NCBI GenBank assembly: GCA_949529985.1
Contig: CATIRS010000042.1
Span: 17,130 to 81,129 of the forward strand
DNA: 64,000 bases
Origin: Owenweeksia sp. TMED14
GTDB taxonomy: Bacteria > Bacteroidota > Bacteroidia > Flavobacteriales > Schleiferiaceae
Direction: 5' to 3'
Shown: in pieces, positions 27,013 to 37,069 of the stretch
How positions within the stretch are numbered: the first letter of the stretch is position 1
Layout: each line of letters begins with the position of its first letter
Translations under genes and position numbers: made by a program
Notes under the pieces: model-generated
Seen by the model: the letters and a program-made list of their open reading frames with translations, nothing else
Database searches by the model: none
What the model was told of the DNA's origin: nothing

Positions 27013-28118
27013 TTTTCGAGTTGATTCACTATTTCTTGAGCGGCATATGGCTGAGATATTTTTAAGGCGTTATTTCTTAGCTGTTCTAAATTGTCTTCAT
27101 CTCCAATGAGATTAATAACTAATTGCCCTATCTGATCTTTAGCATTTGCCTCATCAATATATATTGCGGCATCTCTATCTGCTAAATTTTGAGCATTTTT
27201 AGTTTGATGATCTTCTGCAACATTGGGTGAAGGAATAAGGATTGATGCTGATCCAGTACAACAAATTTCGCTTATGGACCCAGCGCCAGCTCGAGATATT
27301 ATAATATCTGATGCTAGATATGCTTTATCCATTTCATTTAAAAATGGTTTAATTTTTAAATACTTTGTTTCGAAAACTTTTTGCGATAAATCTTGGAAAT
27401 ACAGTGACCCACATTGCCAGAGAATTTGAATATTTTGTTTGTTCCAGCTATTGATATTTAACTCGACACAGTCATTTATTGCTTTTGCTCCTTGGCTACC
27501 TCCAAGAACCAATACTAAAGGAAGAGTTGAGTCAAATCCTAAATTTTTTTTGGCTTTGTCAGAATGTTTTCTATTTCTGCCAATCAATGATATTTTGGAG
27601 ATATCTGATCTGATTGGATTGCCAGTTAATTTTACTTTTTTTGCTGGAAAGAATTTTTCCATTTCTGGATAAGCAACACAAATTGCATTTGCCTTTCGGC
27701 TAACCAATCTATTTGTCAATCCTGCGAAGCTATTTTGCTCTTGAATCAGAGTGGGGATGCTTAATTTCTGGGCTGCAAATAGACTGGGCCCACTGACATA
27801 ACCACCTGTTCCTACAACAGCATCTGGTTTCCACTTCTTCAGGAGTCTATAGACCTTGAATGAACTTAATAGAATTTTTATTGGAAGTGATAAGTTTTTT
27901 AATATGGATTTTCTCTGAAAACCAGCGATATTTATACCAATGATCGGGAAGCCAGATTCAGGAATTTTTGACATCTCCATTCGGTTATTTGCTCCTATAA
28001 ATTGTATCCAAGCTTGCGGATAACGTTTATTTATTTCTTGAGCTATACTGATGGCAGGAAAAATATGTCCACCAGTACCTCCTCCAGAAATTACTACTTT
28101 TGGACTTCTATTCATCAC
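26991..28118 (-). CDS. murG: Lipid II synthase MurG (GlcNAc transferase)
   Basis: 375 residues, GT28 fold. N-terminal loop ISGGGTGGHIFPAISIAQ, second glycine loop LGGSQGAKAIN, and the donor-binding ISRAGAGSISEICCTG in place of the commoner SRAGAxTxxE. MurG transfers GlcNAc from UDP-GlcNAc to lipid I at the inner membrane face, producing lipid II. It overlaps ftsW upstream and murC downstream, so translation along the cluster is tightly coupled. Confidence 0.97.
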   Translation of the reverse strand: MMNRSPKVVISGGGTGGHIFPAISIAQEINKRYPQAWIQFIGANNRMEMSKIPESGFPIIGINIAGFQRKSILKNLSLPIKILLSSFKVYRLLKKWKPDAVVGTGGYVSGPSLFAAQKLSIPTLIQEQNSFAGLTNRLVSRKANAICVAYPEMEKFFPAKKVKLTGNPIRSDISKISLIGRNRKHSDKAKKNLGFDSTLPLVLVLGGSQGAKAINDCVELNINSWNKQNIQILWQCGSLYFQDLSQKVFETKYLKIKPFLNEMDKAYLASDIIISRAGAGSISEICCTGSASILIPSPNVAEDHQTKNAQNLADRDAAIYIDEANAKDQIGQLVINLIGDEDNLEQLRNNALKISQPYAAQEIVNQLEKCWSWKK

Positions 28119-29274
28119 CTTGGATGTTTAAAGACTTGATTTCAAGATCTTGGAATGTTTTAATATCGTGATCCATTATTTCTCCGTCACCTCTTCCTCG
28201 ACTAACAGAAAGTATTATTCCTATGGCGAAACATGTCATCCAAATAGATGACCCGCCAGCACTTACCAAAGGAAGTGTTTGACCTGTTATTGGGAAAAGG
28301 CTTGTCGCTACTGCCATATTTATTAACGCTTGTAGGCAAATGGAAAAGCTTAATCCAATAACTATCAATCGACCAAATAAATCTTTTGCTCGATTTGTAA
28401 CTCTTACGCATGCTAGCATAAACCATAAATACATTAATACTATTACTGTTCCTCCTATTAATCCGTACTCCTCTACTATCGTGGCATATATGAAATCTGA
28501 ATTATTTTGAGGTAAAAAATGCTTGTGTAAACCTCTTCCTGGTCCGAGTCCAGTTATTTTGCCTTCAGCAATTGCTGTCATAGCAATCTTTTTTTGATAA
28601 TTCTCAGCATTTTCACCTTCTATTGCGAAAGTCTCTATTCGACTTATCCATGTATCAACTCTATTTGGTATCATATCTGGAAATGCTTTTGCAGTAAGTA
28701 TGAAAACAATAAGGAATGCAGTTCCGAGTCCAAATAACTTAGCTATGTGTTTAGAATTATATCCTCCGACAAATAAGAGAATTATCGAATTAATAAATAT
28801 CAATATCGACGTTGATAGATTTGCGGGAAGAACAAGTGCGCAAATAAGAAAGATGGGCCATAATAAAGTTTGGAATGACTCTTTAAACTTCCAAACTCCT
28901 TCTTTTTTAGATATAGTTCTTGATATGAATAACAGGAGAGAGACATTAGCTAATGCACTTGTTTGAAAACTCATTCCGAAGATGTAAATCCATCGACTGG
29001 AATTGGCTCCACTAATTGTAGCTCCTTGCGCTATTGTGAAAGCGAGTAAAATAATACTAATCCAAAGGAGTAGTGGAGAAAGAGGCCCCCTCCAAAATCT
29101 ATATGGTATTCTATGAGTCAAAATGGCAAGCAGAAGTCCAAATCCTACATGAATCATATGCATGCCTATACTTGAGCTAGCACTAAAGACTGGTAAGAAG
29201 GAAAAAACCGCCAGTAGCATAGTAATCACCCATATTTGAGTGCTACCCTGAAAAAGACGATTAAATATTTCCAT
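28108..29274 (-). CDS. ftsW: Peptidoglycan glycosyltransferase FtsW (SEDS family)
   Basis: 388 residues, polytopic with about nine to ten membrane segments. SEDS hallmarks are GANSSRWI(Y), the GLGPGRGLHKHFLPQNNSDF loop with the catalytic-type acidic region, ATIVEEYGLIGG, and the C-terminal TSLFPITGQTLPLVSAGGSS. FtsW polymerises lipid II at the septum together with the transpeptidase FtsI encoded upstream in the same cluster. It lies 14 bp after murD. Confidence 0.97.
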   Translation of the reverse strand: MEIFNRLFQGSTQIWVITMLLAVFSFLPVFSASSSIGMHMIHVGFGLLLAILTHRIPYRFWRGPLSPLLLWISIILLAFTIAQGATISGANSSRWIYIFGMSFQTSALANVSLLLFISRTISKKEGVWKFKESFQTLLWPIFLICALVLPANLSTSILIFINSIILLFVGGYNSKHIAKLFGLGTAFLIVFILTAKAFPDMIPNRVDTWISRIETFAIEGENAENYQKKIAMTAIAEGKITGLGPGRGLHKHFLPQNNSDFIYATIVEEYGLIGGTVIVLMYLWFMLACVRVTNRAKDLFGRLIVIGLSFSICLQALINMAVATSLFPITGQTLPLVSAGGSSIWMTCFAIGIILSVSRGRGDGEIMDHDIKTFQDLEIKSLNIQGDE

Positions 29275-29288
29275 TATAAATAAAAGGA

Positions 29289-30635
29289 TTAGAGTTTACG
29301 AACTGCAGATTTAAATTGATTTCCACGATCTTGATAGTTTTGAAAAAGATCAAAACTTGCACAACATGGTGATAGAATAATAGTTTCTCCTTTGCTGGCT
29401 AATTGGTAGCTTGTTTTTACTGCATCCTCCATGTTTTCGACTTCTGCAAAATGTTCTACATTCTCAGCAAATGCATTTCTAATTTTTGTTATGTCACTTC
29501 CAATTGCTACAATTGCTTTTACTCGTTTTTCAACTAGTCCAAATAACTCTGAATAGTCATTCCCTTTGTCTACTCCACCTACTATCCATATTACATTTGC
29601 TGTTAAGCTTTCAAGCGCATAATATGTTGAATTAACATTTGTGGCTTTACTATCATTAATAAATTGGATTCCATGTATGGTCCCAATGTTTTCCATTCTA
29701 TGTTCTAGGCCTTCAAAATTGGCTAGGGACTCTCTTACCATTTCACTTCGAACATTAAGCAAACGCGCGGAGAGCCCTGATGCTAAGGCATTATATGTGT
29801 TATGTTTGCCTTGTATGGCAAGATCTTCAATTGTCATAATTTCGTTATTTTTTGTAATGAGAATTAGATTTGATTTTTCTATGAAAGCTCCTTGAGAGGG
29901 TTTGTTATCTGGAGTTGAAGTATAAATGGGATATTGATTAGCTTTTACGGACTTTAATTTGGATTTAATAATTTCATCTTCGGCATAAAACAAAAAAGAA
30001 TCATCTCCATTTTGATTCGATGTAATATGAAATTTAGCTTCAGCATATTCTTCAATTGAATCGTATCGATCAAGATGGTCAGCCGTAATGTTTGTTAATA
30101 TTGCTATGTTTGGTTTAAACGTTGGGCAGTCTTCTAATTGAAAGCTTGAAACTTCTAAAACATATATATCAGCTGGATTATCAAGAAGTAAGCGCCCAGA
30201 ACCAACTCCAATATTTCCACCTATTCGAAATTTTATATCATCATTTTCTAATATTTTACCGATTAATGTTGTTACTGAAGTTTTTCCATTAGTCCCTGTA
30301 ATTGCAATTATTTTTGAGTTTAAGGGTTTGTTTCGGTAAAACCATTCGATATCTGACCAGATTGGGATTCCTTTTTCTCTAAGATGTTTTATGATGGGTG
30401 TGTTTGACTTAATTCCAGGGCTCTTGACTACAGCATCGTAATAGATTAATTTATCTAGGCTATGGTTTCCCTCTTCAAATTCAATTCCCGAGTTTATTAG
30501 CTCTATTTTATTAGAATAATTAATAACTGCTGCATCTGATAAGAAGACATTGATATTTCTTTTTTTAGCTAAAAGTGCTGAAGCTACTCCACTTTCGCCA
30601 CCGCCTAGAATTGCAAGTTTAAATACCTCCTTCAT
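29289..30635 (-). CDS. murD: UDP-N-acetylmuramoyl-L-alanine--D-glutamate ligase MurD
   Basis: 448 residues. N-terminal UDP-binding ILGGGESGVASALLA, ATP loop ITGTNGKTSVTTLIG, NITADHLDRYDS, GKHNTYNALAS, NDSKATNVNSTYYAL and the closing LSPCCASFDLFQNYQDRG are all standard MurD motifs. It adds D-Glu to UDP-MurNAc-L-Ala. It is separated from mraY by two bases. Confidence 0.98.
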   Translation of the reverse strand: MKEVFKLAILGGGESGVASALLAKKRNINVFLSDAAVINYSNKIELINSGIEFEEGNHSLDKLIYYDAVVKSPGIKSNTPIIKHLREKGIPIWSDIEWFYRNKPLNSKIIAITGTNGKTSVTTLIGKILENDDIKFRIGGNIGVGSGRLLLDNPADIYVLEVSSFQLEDCPTFKPNIAILTNITADHLDRYDSIEEYAEAKFHITSNQNGDDSFLFYAEDEIIKSKLKSVKANQYPIYTSTPDNKPSQGAFIEKSNLILITKNNEIMTIEDLAIQGKHNTYNALASGLSARLLNVRSEMVRESLANFEGLEHRMENIGTIHGIQFINDSKATNVNSTYYALESLTANVIWIVGGVDKGNDYSELFGLVEKRVKAIVAIGSDITKIRNAFAENVEHFAEVENMEDAVKTSYQLASKGETIILSPCCASFDLFQNYQDRGNQFKSAVRKL

Positions 30636-30637
30636 GA

Positions 30638-31864
30638 TTAGCGAAGCTTCAAGGTTATTAATGTGAAAATCGCCAAGAAAACCCCAAGTATCCAGAATCT
30701 AGTTGCGATTTTAGACTCGTGAAGTCCTTTTTTTTGGAAATGATGATGAAGGGGGGCCATTAAGAATACCCTTTCTCCAATGCCAAATCTCCTTTTAGTG
30801 TATTTAAAATAACTGACTTGAATAATTACACTTAAGTTTTCGATGAGGAATACTCCAGCAAGTATTGGGATTAATAATTCTTTTCGAATCACGATAGCAA
30901 ATACTGCAATTATTGCACCCAATGATAAACTTCCTGTATCGCCCATAAATACTTGAGCAGGGTAGGTGTTGTACCACAAGAAACCTATACATGAGCCTAT
31001 AAAAGCGGCGGCAAAAACAACTAATTCACCTGAGTTGGGTATATACATTATGTCCAAGTAACTCGCAAAAACTCCCGAGCCACTAACATATGCAAGCACA
31101 GCTAATGTGAATGCTATTATAGCTGACGTGCCTCCAGCAAGACCATCGAGACCATCTGTTAAGTTTGCGCCGTTACTGACAGCTGTAATTATAAAAATAA
31201 CTGCTACTATAAAAACTAGCCATCCAAATTTTGATAGACCCAACCAATCTACAATCTTTAAATAATCAAATGTTGCATCCTTGAAAAATGGTATGGTGGT
31301 TTTCAAACTTTGTTCGGCATGTCCAAATACAGGTGAGCTTTGAGAACTTTCTCCATAAAGTTGGATTTGAGAGTCAATAGGCACTTCTTCTTTCATTGTA
31401 ACATCTGGATGAAAAACAAGGGTAGACCCCACTATTATTCCAAGTGTTACTTGCCCTATCACTTTGAAATACCCTCGTAATCCTTGTTTGTTTTTTTTAA
31501 AAACTTTTATATAGTCATCGGCAAAACCAATTGCCCCCATCCATAAAGTAGTTAGTAGTAGTAGTTGGATATAAACATTACTAAGGTTTGAAAACAACAA
31601 AACAGGTATGACTATTGCGGAAATAATTATTAATCCTCCCATCGTTGGAGTGCCTTTTTTTTCTAGCTGTCCTTCTAATCCTAGATCTCTAATACTTTCT
31701 CCAATCTGCTTGCGTCGAAGAATTTCAATAAGCTTACCCCCAAGAATTAGGCTTATTGAAAGGGCACCAAGAATAGCTAGAGCAGCTCTAAAAGTTAGAA
31801 ATTGAAAAAGTCCAGCTCCAGGAAAGTTTAATTTGTCTAGATATATAAATATGTCGTACAACAT
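30638..31864 (-). CDS. mraY: Phospho-MurNAc-pentapeptide transferase MraY
   Basis: 408 residues with about ten membrane helices. Diagnostic motifs are [17 protein letters not shown] (the DDxxK pair), [24 protein letters not shown] and [12 protein letters not shown] (the HHH loop). It makes lipid I from UDP-MurNAc-pentapeptide and undecaprenyl phosphate. An insert of about 40 residues between helices 3 and 5 ([12 protein letters not shown]...IPFFKDA) is also present in other Bacteroidota MraY proteins. No murF gene lies next to it. Confidence 0.98.
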   Translation of the reverse strand: MLYDIFIYLDKLNFPGAGLFQFLTFRAALAILGALSISLILGGKLIEILRRKQIGESIRDLGLEGQLEKKGTPTMGGLIIISAIVIPVLLFSNLSNVYIQLLLLTTLWMGAIGFADDYIKVFKKNKQGLRGYFKVIGQVTLGIIVGSTLVFHPDVTMKEEVPIDSQIQLYGESSQSSPVFGHAEQSLKTTIPFFKDATFDYLKIVDWLGLSKFGWLVFIVAVIFIITAVSNGANLTDGLDGLAGGTSAIIAFTLAVLAYVSGSGVFASYLDIMYIPNSGELVVFAAAFIGSCIGFLWYNTYPAQVFMGDTGSLSLGAIIAVFAIVIRKELLIPILAGVFLIENLSVIIQVSYFKYTKRRFGIGERVFLMAPLHHHFQKKGLHESKIATRFWILGVFLAIFTLITLKLR

Positions 31865-31867
31865 TTT

Positions 31868-33331
31868 TTAGGCTTGAACTTCTGTTAGTAATTTTTTTAA
31901 AATAATCACATCATCAAACGGCAACTTTTCTCCATGAATCTCTTGAAATTTTTCATGTCCTTTTCCCGCTAGTAATATTATGTCTTTGGGTTTTGCGTTT
32001 TGACATGCTAGTTTAATCCCTTGACTTCTGTCTTCTATTGTGATGCAATGTTTTTTCTCCAAAAGTGTTAAGCCATTTTCCATATCTTTTAAAATATTAG
32101 CGGGTAATTCATTTCGTGGATTATCAGAAGTGAATATCACATAATCACTTAGCCTCGCGGCCATTGAGGCCATTTGAGGTCTTTTTCCTGTATCTCGATT
32201 TCCTCCACACCCAATAATCGTAATTATTCTCTGTGAGCTATTACGGAACTTTTGTAATGACGAAAGTATATTGTCAAGAGCGTCAGGGGTATGAGCATAG
32301 TCAACGATTCCAATAATTCCTTTTGGTCCTTCGATTTTTTGAAAACGACCATCAACAGATTGTAGAGCACTTATCCCCTGTAAGGCTTCAGTGGGTTCTA
32401 GTCCAAGTTCTATTGCAGCTCCGTAAACAGCGCAAATATTATAGACATTAAAATTTCCGATCAATTGCATCCAGCATTCACGCTGATTTATGCTAATTAA
32501 AGTGCCGCCAATATGACTTTCTAATATTCTTGCTTTAATATCAACGTGTCGTTCAATTCCATATGATACTTTCTTAGCTTCACAGTTTGAGAACATTGTT
32601 TCACCATGCTTGTCATCGAAATTTGCTAATGCAAATGATGAAGGTTTAAGATTATCAAAAAGTGATTTCTTTGCAAGAATATAACTATCCATATTCTTGT
32701 GATAATCAAGATGATCGCGACTTATATTGGTAAAAATACCTCCTTTGAAACGTATTCCTTCTACGCGGTTTTGCACTAAGCCATGTGAGCTAACTTCGAT
32801 AAATACTATTTTACATCCGGCCGCTAGCATTTCTGCCATATGTTTTTGAATTGTCCATGCGTCAGGTGTGGTATGAGTAGTTGGTAGCTCTTTATTTCCA
32901 ATTGCAATCTTAATCGTCGAAATCAATCCGGTTTTTATGAGACTATTTTCAAAGAGCTTATATAATAATGAGGCCGTTGTAGTTTTTCCATTTGTACCTG
33001 TTATGCCGACTACATGTAATTTTTCAGATGGTCTTTCAAACCAATTACTGGCTACTATAGCATAGGCCTTAGAGGTTGAGATGACTTGTATGTACGTTAT
33101 GTCCTTAACTATATTTTCTGGCAGAACCTCGCAAACGATAGCCTGAGCTCCTTCTGAGATGGATTTCGCTATGAATTTGTGGCCATCACTCTTAGACCCC
33201 TTAATAGCAAAGAATAGATTGTCTTTTTTAATTAATCTAGAATCACAAGTAACCTCATTAATAGCAACTAAAGTAGATCCCCGTAAATCAGTAATGTTGA
33301 TGCCGTAAAGAATATCCTTTAATAATTTCAT
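31868..33331 (-). CDS. murE: UDP-MurNAc-tripeptide synthetase MurE (meso-diaminopimelate type)
   Basis: 487 residues with ATP loop GITGTNGKTTTASLLY, TTHTTPDA, GIFTNISRDHLDYHKNM and GIVDYAHTPDALD. The substrate-selecting loop is DNPR (TSDNPRNELP), the signature of meso-DAP ligases rather than L-lysine ligases, so the stem peptide should carry meso-DAP as in most Gram-negatives. It overlaps the ftsI stop (ATGA). Confidence 0.98.
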   Translation of the reverse strand: MKLLKDILYGINITDLRGSTLVAINEVTCDSRLIKKDNLFFAIKGSKSDGHKFIAKSISEGAQAIVCEVLPENIVKDITYIQVISTSKAYAIVASNWFERPSEKLHVVGITGTNGKTTTASLLYKLFENSLIKTGLISTIKIAIGNKELPTTHTTPDAWTIQKHMAEMLAAGCKIVFIEVSSHGLVQNRVEGIRFKGGIFTNISRDHLDYHKNMDSYILAKKSLFDNLKPSSFALANFDDKHGETMFSNCEAKKVSYGIERHVDIKARILESHIGGTLISINQRECWMQLIGNFNVYNICAVYGAAIELGLEPTEALQGISALQSVDGRFQKIEGPKGIIGIVDYAHTPDALDNILSSLQKFRNSSQRIITIIGCGGNRDTGKRPQMASMAARLSDYVIFTSDNPRNELPANILKDMENGLTLLEKKHCITIEDRSQGIKLACQNAKPKDIILLAGKGHEKFQEIHGEKLPFDDVIILKKLLTEVQA

Positions 33332-35322
33332 CCTAGTTTGATGTAAATTTTTTTACTTTTTATTAATGATTGTGATAAAACAACTTTTCCATGGCCTTCA
33401 ATTTCTATACTCCATCCAATTTCTTCGTATAATTGAATAACGTCTGATGCGCTCCAGCCTTCCAAACTTGGAGTAAGGCCTTGTTCAAGTTTTTCTGCTG
33501 CATAAGCAAATCTGGAAAGTCGCTTCTCGTTCAGATCTTCTGATCTTTTTTTAATGGCGCGAGTCCAATATCCCTCAGATGGTGAGTCAATTTGAGGTGT
33601 CATTTTGTGTATCGCCATTGCTACATTCCTAAAAACAGGAGCGGCCACTACATTGGCATAATAACCCGTGGAAATTTCAGGACGATTTATAACAACTATA
33701 CATGAGTAAATTGGTTTTTTGGCTGGAAAATATCCAGCAAAGGATGCTTGGTATCCTAGATTTTCTGAGTCCCAATAGTTTAATTGAGAGGTTCCAGTTT
33801 TTCCTGCAAGATCTAACGAGTCGGTATAAATATTTCTGGCGGTCCCTCTCTTGACAGCTTTTTCTAATAAATCTTGAATTTGGCGTATGCTCCTTTCTGA
33901 GGCTATCGACGGATGAATAACTTGTGTTTCGTGTTCTTGAATAATAATTCCATGATCTCTTGTTCCTTCCCAGAGCGTTGGCCTCACCATTTTTCCGTTA
34001 TTGGCAATCGCATTATAGAATGTCAGTATTTGAAGTGGAGTATTTTCAAGGCCATATCCAAAAAGCATCCATGGTAAGGTAACACCTGACCAATCATCGT
34101 CATTTGGTTGAGGTATATGGGGTGAGCTTTCTCCGGGAATTTGTATGCCTGTTTTAGTAGCCAAACCAATTTGATACATACGGTCAATGAAGTCTTGAGG
34201 CGTTTTTGAATATTTTGAGTAAAGCGCCTTAACAATTGCAGTGTTTGATGACAGCTCAAGTGCTCTTCCTAATGATATTAATCCATACCCACCTCGTCTC
34301 GAGTCTTTTATCTTTTTTCCATAAATGCTAAAAACACCTTTTTCAGTGTCGATTTTTTGAGAGGTGTCAACTTTTCCATCTTCCATTGCAACTAATAATG
34401 CTGCCACTTTAAAAGTCGATCCTGGTTCAGACTTCTCCCAAACAGCATAGTTTCGTAATTCCCGATATTTAGCATTTTTTGATGTTCTTCCAAGATTCGA
34501 AATTGCTCTTATTTTTCCAGTTTTGACCTCCATTATAACAATACACCCATGGTCAGCATTGTGTTTCTTTAGTTGCTGTTGAAGTGCTTTATGCGCTATG
34601 TCTTGCATTCTAGTATTTAAAGTTGTTATAATGTCTTGGCCATTTACAGGTTCAGTTGAATATTCGCTGTCAATTGGTTTCCACTGGTCACCTCCCAAGT
34701 TCTGCATCCACCGTTTTCCAGTATGGCCTTTAAGCGTTTCTTGAAATGAGGACTCTAGACCTGCTTGTGCATCTGTTCTTTGATATCCAATGGTTCTCTC
34801 GGCGAGAAGACCTAGTGGCATTAATCTTTTGTGGCTTTCTTGGGTAATGAGTCCTGTTGTATATCGATGTCCTTTAAAAAGAGGCATAAGGGCCACTTTT
34901 CTGTAATCAGAATAACTTAAGTTTTTTGCTATTAATGCGTAACGCTTTTGTCTAGAGAAGTTGAGTTGTAAATATTTCATCCAAGCTTTTTTTCCTTTCC
35001 CGGGAAGTAAGACTGAAAGTTGTTGACTGGTTTCTAATATTTCGGATTTGAATCGATTAGCATCAACTATAGCAGCGTCCCAACGTAATTCGTAAACTGG
35101 CATTGATGTGGCTAAAAGTTGTCCGTCATTAGAGTATATATTCCCCCGGTTTGCTGCAACTTCGCGCTCTTGAATTACTTTTTGTCTTGCGGATGAAATT
35201 AGTTCAGAACCCAGCGATAATGATATAAAGTAGAGCCTGAATAGGACTGTAAATGTGAATATACCAATGAAAATCACTAACCATGCCATTCTGCGAATGC
35301 TGAGGTCATACTTGTTATTCAT
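33328..35322 (-). CDS. ftsI: Septal transpeptidase FtsI (PBP3-type) with C-terminal PASTA domain
   Basis: 664 residues: one N-terminal membrane helix (about 11-33), a dimerisation/pedestal domain, then the transpeptidase with SxxK (GSTFK), SxN (SSN) and KTG(T) (AGKTGTSQ) motifs. The last 60 residues (QGLTPSLEGWSASDVIQLYE...IYIKLG) form one PASTA repeat, as in SpoVD-type proteins and Bacteroidota FtsI. It crosslinks septal peptidoglycan made by FtsW. It overlaps ftsL by 8 bp. Confidence 0.97.
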   Translation of the reverse strand: MNNKYDLSIRRMAWLVIFIGIFTFTVLFRLYFISLSLGSELISSARQKVIQEREVAANRGNIYSNDGQLLATSMPVYELRWDAAIVDANRFKSEILETSQQLSVLLPGKGKKAWMKYLQLNFSRQKRYALIAKNLSYSDYRKVALMPLFKGHRYTTGLITQESHKRLMPLGLLAERTIGYQRTDAQAGLESSFQETLKGHTGKRWMQNLGGDQWKPIDSEYSTEPVNGQDIITTLNTRMQDIAHKALQQQLKKHNADHGCIVIMEVKTGKIRAISNLGRTSKNAKYRELRNYAVWEKSEPGSTFKVAALLVAMEDGKVDTSQKIDTEKGVFSIYGKKIKDSRRGGYGLISLGRALELSSNTAIVKALYSKYSKTPQDFIDRMYQIGLATKTGIQIPGESSPHIPQPNDDDWSGVTLPWMLFGYGLENTPLQILTFYNAIANNGKMVRPTLWEGTRDHGIIIQEHETQVIHPSIASERSIRQIQDLLEKAVKRGTARNIYTDSLDLAGKTGTSQLNYWDSENLGYQASFAGYFPAKKPIYSCIVVINRPEISTGYYANVVAAPVFRNVAMAIHKMTPQIDSPSEGYWTRAIKKRSEDLNEKRLSRFAYAAEKLEQGLTPSLEGWSASDVIQLYEEIGWSIEIEGHGKVVLSQSLIKSKKIYIKLG

Positions 35323-35653
35323 CTTCGGGTTTTTGAATATATGTAGGAGCCTGTCGTAGCGGTATCAGTCCAATTTTTCCTGCACGAAATTGTACAGATG
35401 ACTCTTGGCCCATCTTCATTAATTGGGATTTAGATTCTAAGTATTGACTTTCTAGCTCATTAATTTCCACAGTTTTAATAGAAATTAGACGAACATTTGA
35501 TTCCGCACGATGAGCTGCCCAAATCTGAACAAGAGCTAATGTTGTGCAGTAAAGAACAAAGGGAAGATTTCTTAAAATTAAAGGATGACCAAAGAAGCTG
35601 CCTCTAAGAATCTCTTTGAGAGCAATAAAATATTTTCGGTCAATTACTTTCAT
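35315..35653 (-). CDS. ftsL: FtsL-like cell division protein
   Basis: 112 residues with a single membrane segment (about 26-45, LPFVLYCTTLALVQIWAAHR) followed by a predicted coiled-coil stretch (ISIKTVEINELESQYLESKS), the FtsL topology. Sequence is poorly conserved, and the call rests mainly on its fixed place between rsmH and ftsI. FtsL partners FtsB and FtsQ in activating septal synthesis. The C-terminal LIPLRQAPTYI is common in Bacteroidota FtsL. Confidence 0.85.
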   Translation of the reverse strand: MKVIDRKYFIALKEILRGSFFGHPLILRNLPFVLYCTTLALVQIWAAHRAESNVRLISIKTVEINELESQYLESKSQLMKMGQESSVQFRAGKIGLIPLRQAPTYIQKPEDE

Positions 35654-36555
35654 TTTGTGATTTCAGTTTTTTCCGCGGCACGCAGTTTCGCAGAACGTGA
35701 TCTCGGATTTTTCAAAATTTCATTTTCCTCTGGAATTATTGCTTTTCTTGTTATTAATTTAAAAGGAGTTAGCCGATTTCCAAATTCATCCCTTGGTGCT
35801 TCTCCAATTAGTTGCCCCTCTCTAAAATAAACTTTCACTCTTCTATCTTCTAGACTGTGGTATGAGATCATTACAAACCTTCCTCCGGTTAGGAGTAATT
35901 CCCTTCCCTCTTCAAGTAGCTTTTCTAAAACTTCGAGCTCTCGATTCACACATATTCTAATCGCTTGGAACACTTTAGCAAATACTTTTTCTCCTCGACG
36001 ACCATGCGGTTCTATTACATTTAGTAATTCTCTAGTTGTAAGGATTGGTGAGCTTTCTTGAGCGTTTAGAATTACTTGTGCTAGCTTTTTGGGTCTACTG
36101 ACTTCGCCATAAGTGGCAAGGGCATGTGTCAAAGAGTATTCGTCGATGGCAGAAAGCCATTCCGCCGCCGAATGTCCAGTCCTTGGGTTCATCCTCATAT
36201 CCAAGGGGCCATCGCCTCGAATTGAAAACCCACGATCCATAACATCAAATTGATGAGAGCTTACTCCAAGATCTGCTAAAATCCCATCAATTTTTTTTAC
36301 ATTATGAAGTTTTAAAAATCGTCTAAGATGCTCAAAATTGTGGGGAATTAATATGAATCTTTCGTCGTCTAATTTGTTTTTTTCTGCATCTGGATCTTGG
36401 TCAAATCCAAAAAGGCGACCTTCTGAATTTAGTTTCTCAAGTATGGATTTGCTGTGACCTCCACCTCCAAATGTTGCATCTACATAAATGCCGTCTGGTT
36501 TAATCGCAAGAAGTTCGATGGACTTCTCTAGAAGAACTGGGTTATGATAAGTCAT
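35650..36555 (-). CDS. rsmH: 16S rRNA m4C1402 methyltransferase RsmH (MraW)
   Basis: 301 residues. The SAM-binding loop is YVDATFGGGGHSKSIL; further family motifs are ADLGVSSHQFDVMDRGFS, GPLDMRMNP, RVFQAIRI-type VFQAIRICVNREL and SYHSLEDRRVK. It methylates N4 of C1402 in 16S rRNA. The position second in the dcw cluster is conserved in most bacteria. It overlaps mraZ by 14 bp. Confidence 0.98.
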   Translation of the reverse strand: MTYHNPVLLEKSIELLAIKPDGIYVDATFGGGGHSKSILEKLNSEGRLFGFDQDPDAEKNKLDDERFILIPHNFEHLRRFLKLHNVKKIDGILADLGVSSHQFDVMDRGFSIRGDGPLDMRMNPRTGHSAAEWLSAIDEYSLTHALATYGEVSRPKKLAQVILNAQESSPILTTRELLNVIEPHGRRGEKVFAKVFQAIRICVNRELEVLEKLLEEGRELLLTGGRFVMISYHSLEDRRVKVYFREGQLIGEAPRDEFGNRLTPFKLITRKAIIPEENEILKNPRSRSAKLRAAEKTEITK

Positions 36556-37009
36556 TAATATTTTGATTACCCATTACTTCTTCAGTGAGTTTAGCAAAGT
36601 CGTGATCTTTAAAATTTACAGCTTTTTCATAATCTGCTTGATTCCAAATTTCGAGTCCAAAGGAAGTCGCACTAAAAACAATTGAGTTATTAAGATTGGC
36701 AAAGCTTATCAGGTCTTTTGATATTAATATTCGCCCTGCCGAGTCCATCTCTACTTGTTTTATACCTGCATGGAAGATGCGAATGAACTCATTATTTTTT
36801 TTTACAAAACGATTTAGTTTTTTTACTGAATCACTCAATGTAATCCACTCATTTTGAGTATGTAGTTCTAAGCAATTACTGAATACACTTCTTTTAAGAA
36901 TAAACCCTTCGGTTCCAATTGTTATTAGCTGTTTTTTGAGTCCAGACGGAACGGAGACACGCCCTTTGGAGTCCATTTTACATTCATATACGCCGAGTAG
37001 TTGGGTCAT
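36542..37009 (-). CDS. mraZ: Transcriptional regulator MraZ
   Basis: 155 residues containing two SpoVT/AbrB-like MraZ repeats: YECKMDSKGRVSVPSGLKKQ at the N-terminus and KQVEMDSAGRILISKDLISF near residue 85. MraZ forms a ring and represses the dcw operon by binding TGGG repeats in its own promoter. Three such repeats at exact 10-bp spacing lie directly upstream (37045-37068), matching this autoregulatory model. It is the first gene of a leftward transcript of 14 tightly packed genes. Confidence 0.97.
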   Translation of the reverse strand: MTQLLGVYECKMDSKGRVSVPSGLKKQLITIGTEGFILKRSVFSNCLELHTQNEWITLSDSVKKLNRFVKKNNEFIRIFHAGIKQVEMDSAGRILISKDLISFANLNNSIVFSATSFGLEIWNQADYEKAVNFKDHDFAKLTEEVMGNQNINDLS

Positions 37010-37027
37010 AGTAAGCTTTTATTGATT

Positions 37028-37035
37028 CAAAAATA
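37028..37035 (-). promoter_or_regulatory. -7 promoter box of the dcw cluster (TATTTTTG)
   Basis: Exact TAnnTTTG on the minus strand, 18 nt before the mraZ ATG. The MraZ boxes lie just upstream, overlapping the expected -33 region. Confidence 0.6.
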
Positions 37036-37044
37036 CTTATTTAT

Positions 37045-37068
37045 CCCACTATTTCCCACAATTACCCA
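37045..37068 (-). promoter_or_regulatory. MraZ operator: three TGGG boxes with 10-bp period
   Basis: On the minus strand TGGG occurs at 37068-37065, 37058-37055 and 37048-37045, each exactly 10 bp apart, two of them within TGTGGG. MraZ is known to bind TGGGN repeats separated by 5 bp. Relative to the -7 box they would fall around -20 to -45, suited to repression. Confidence 0.8.
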
Positions 37069-37069
37069 C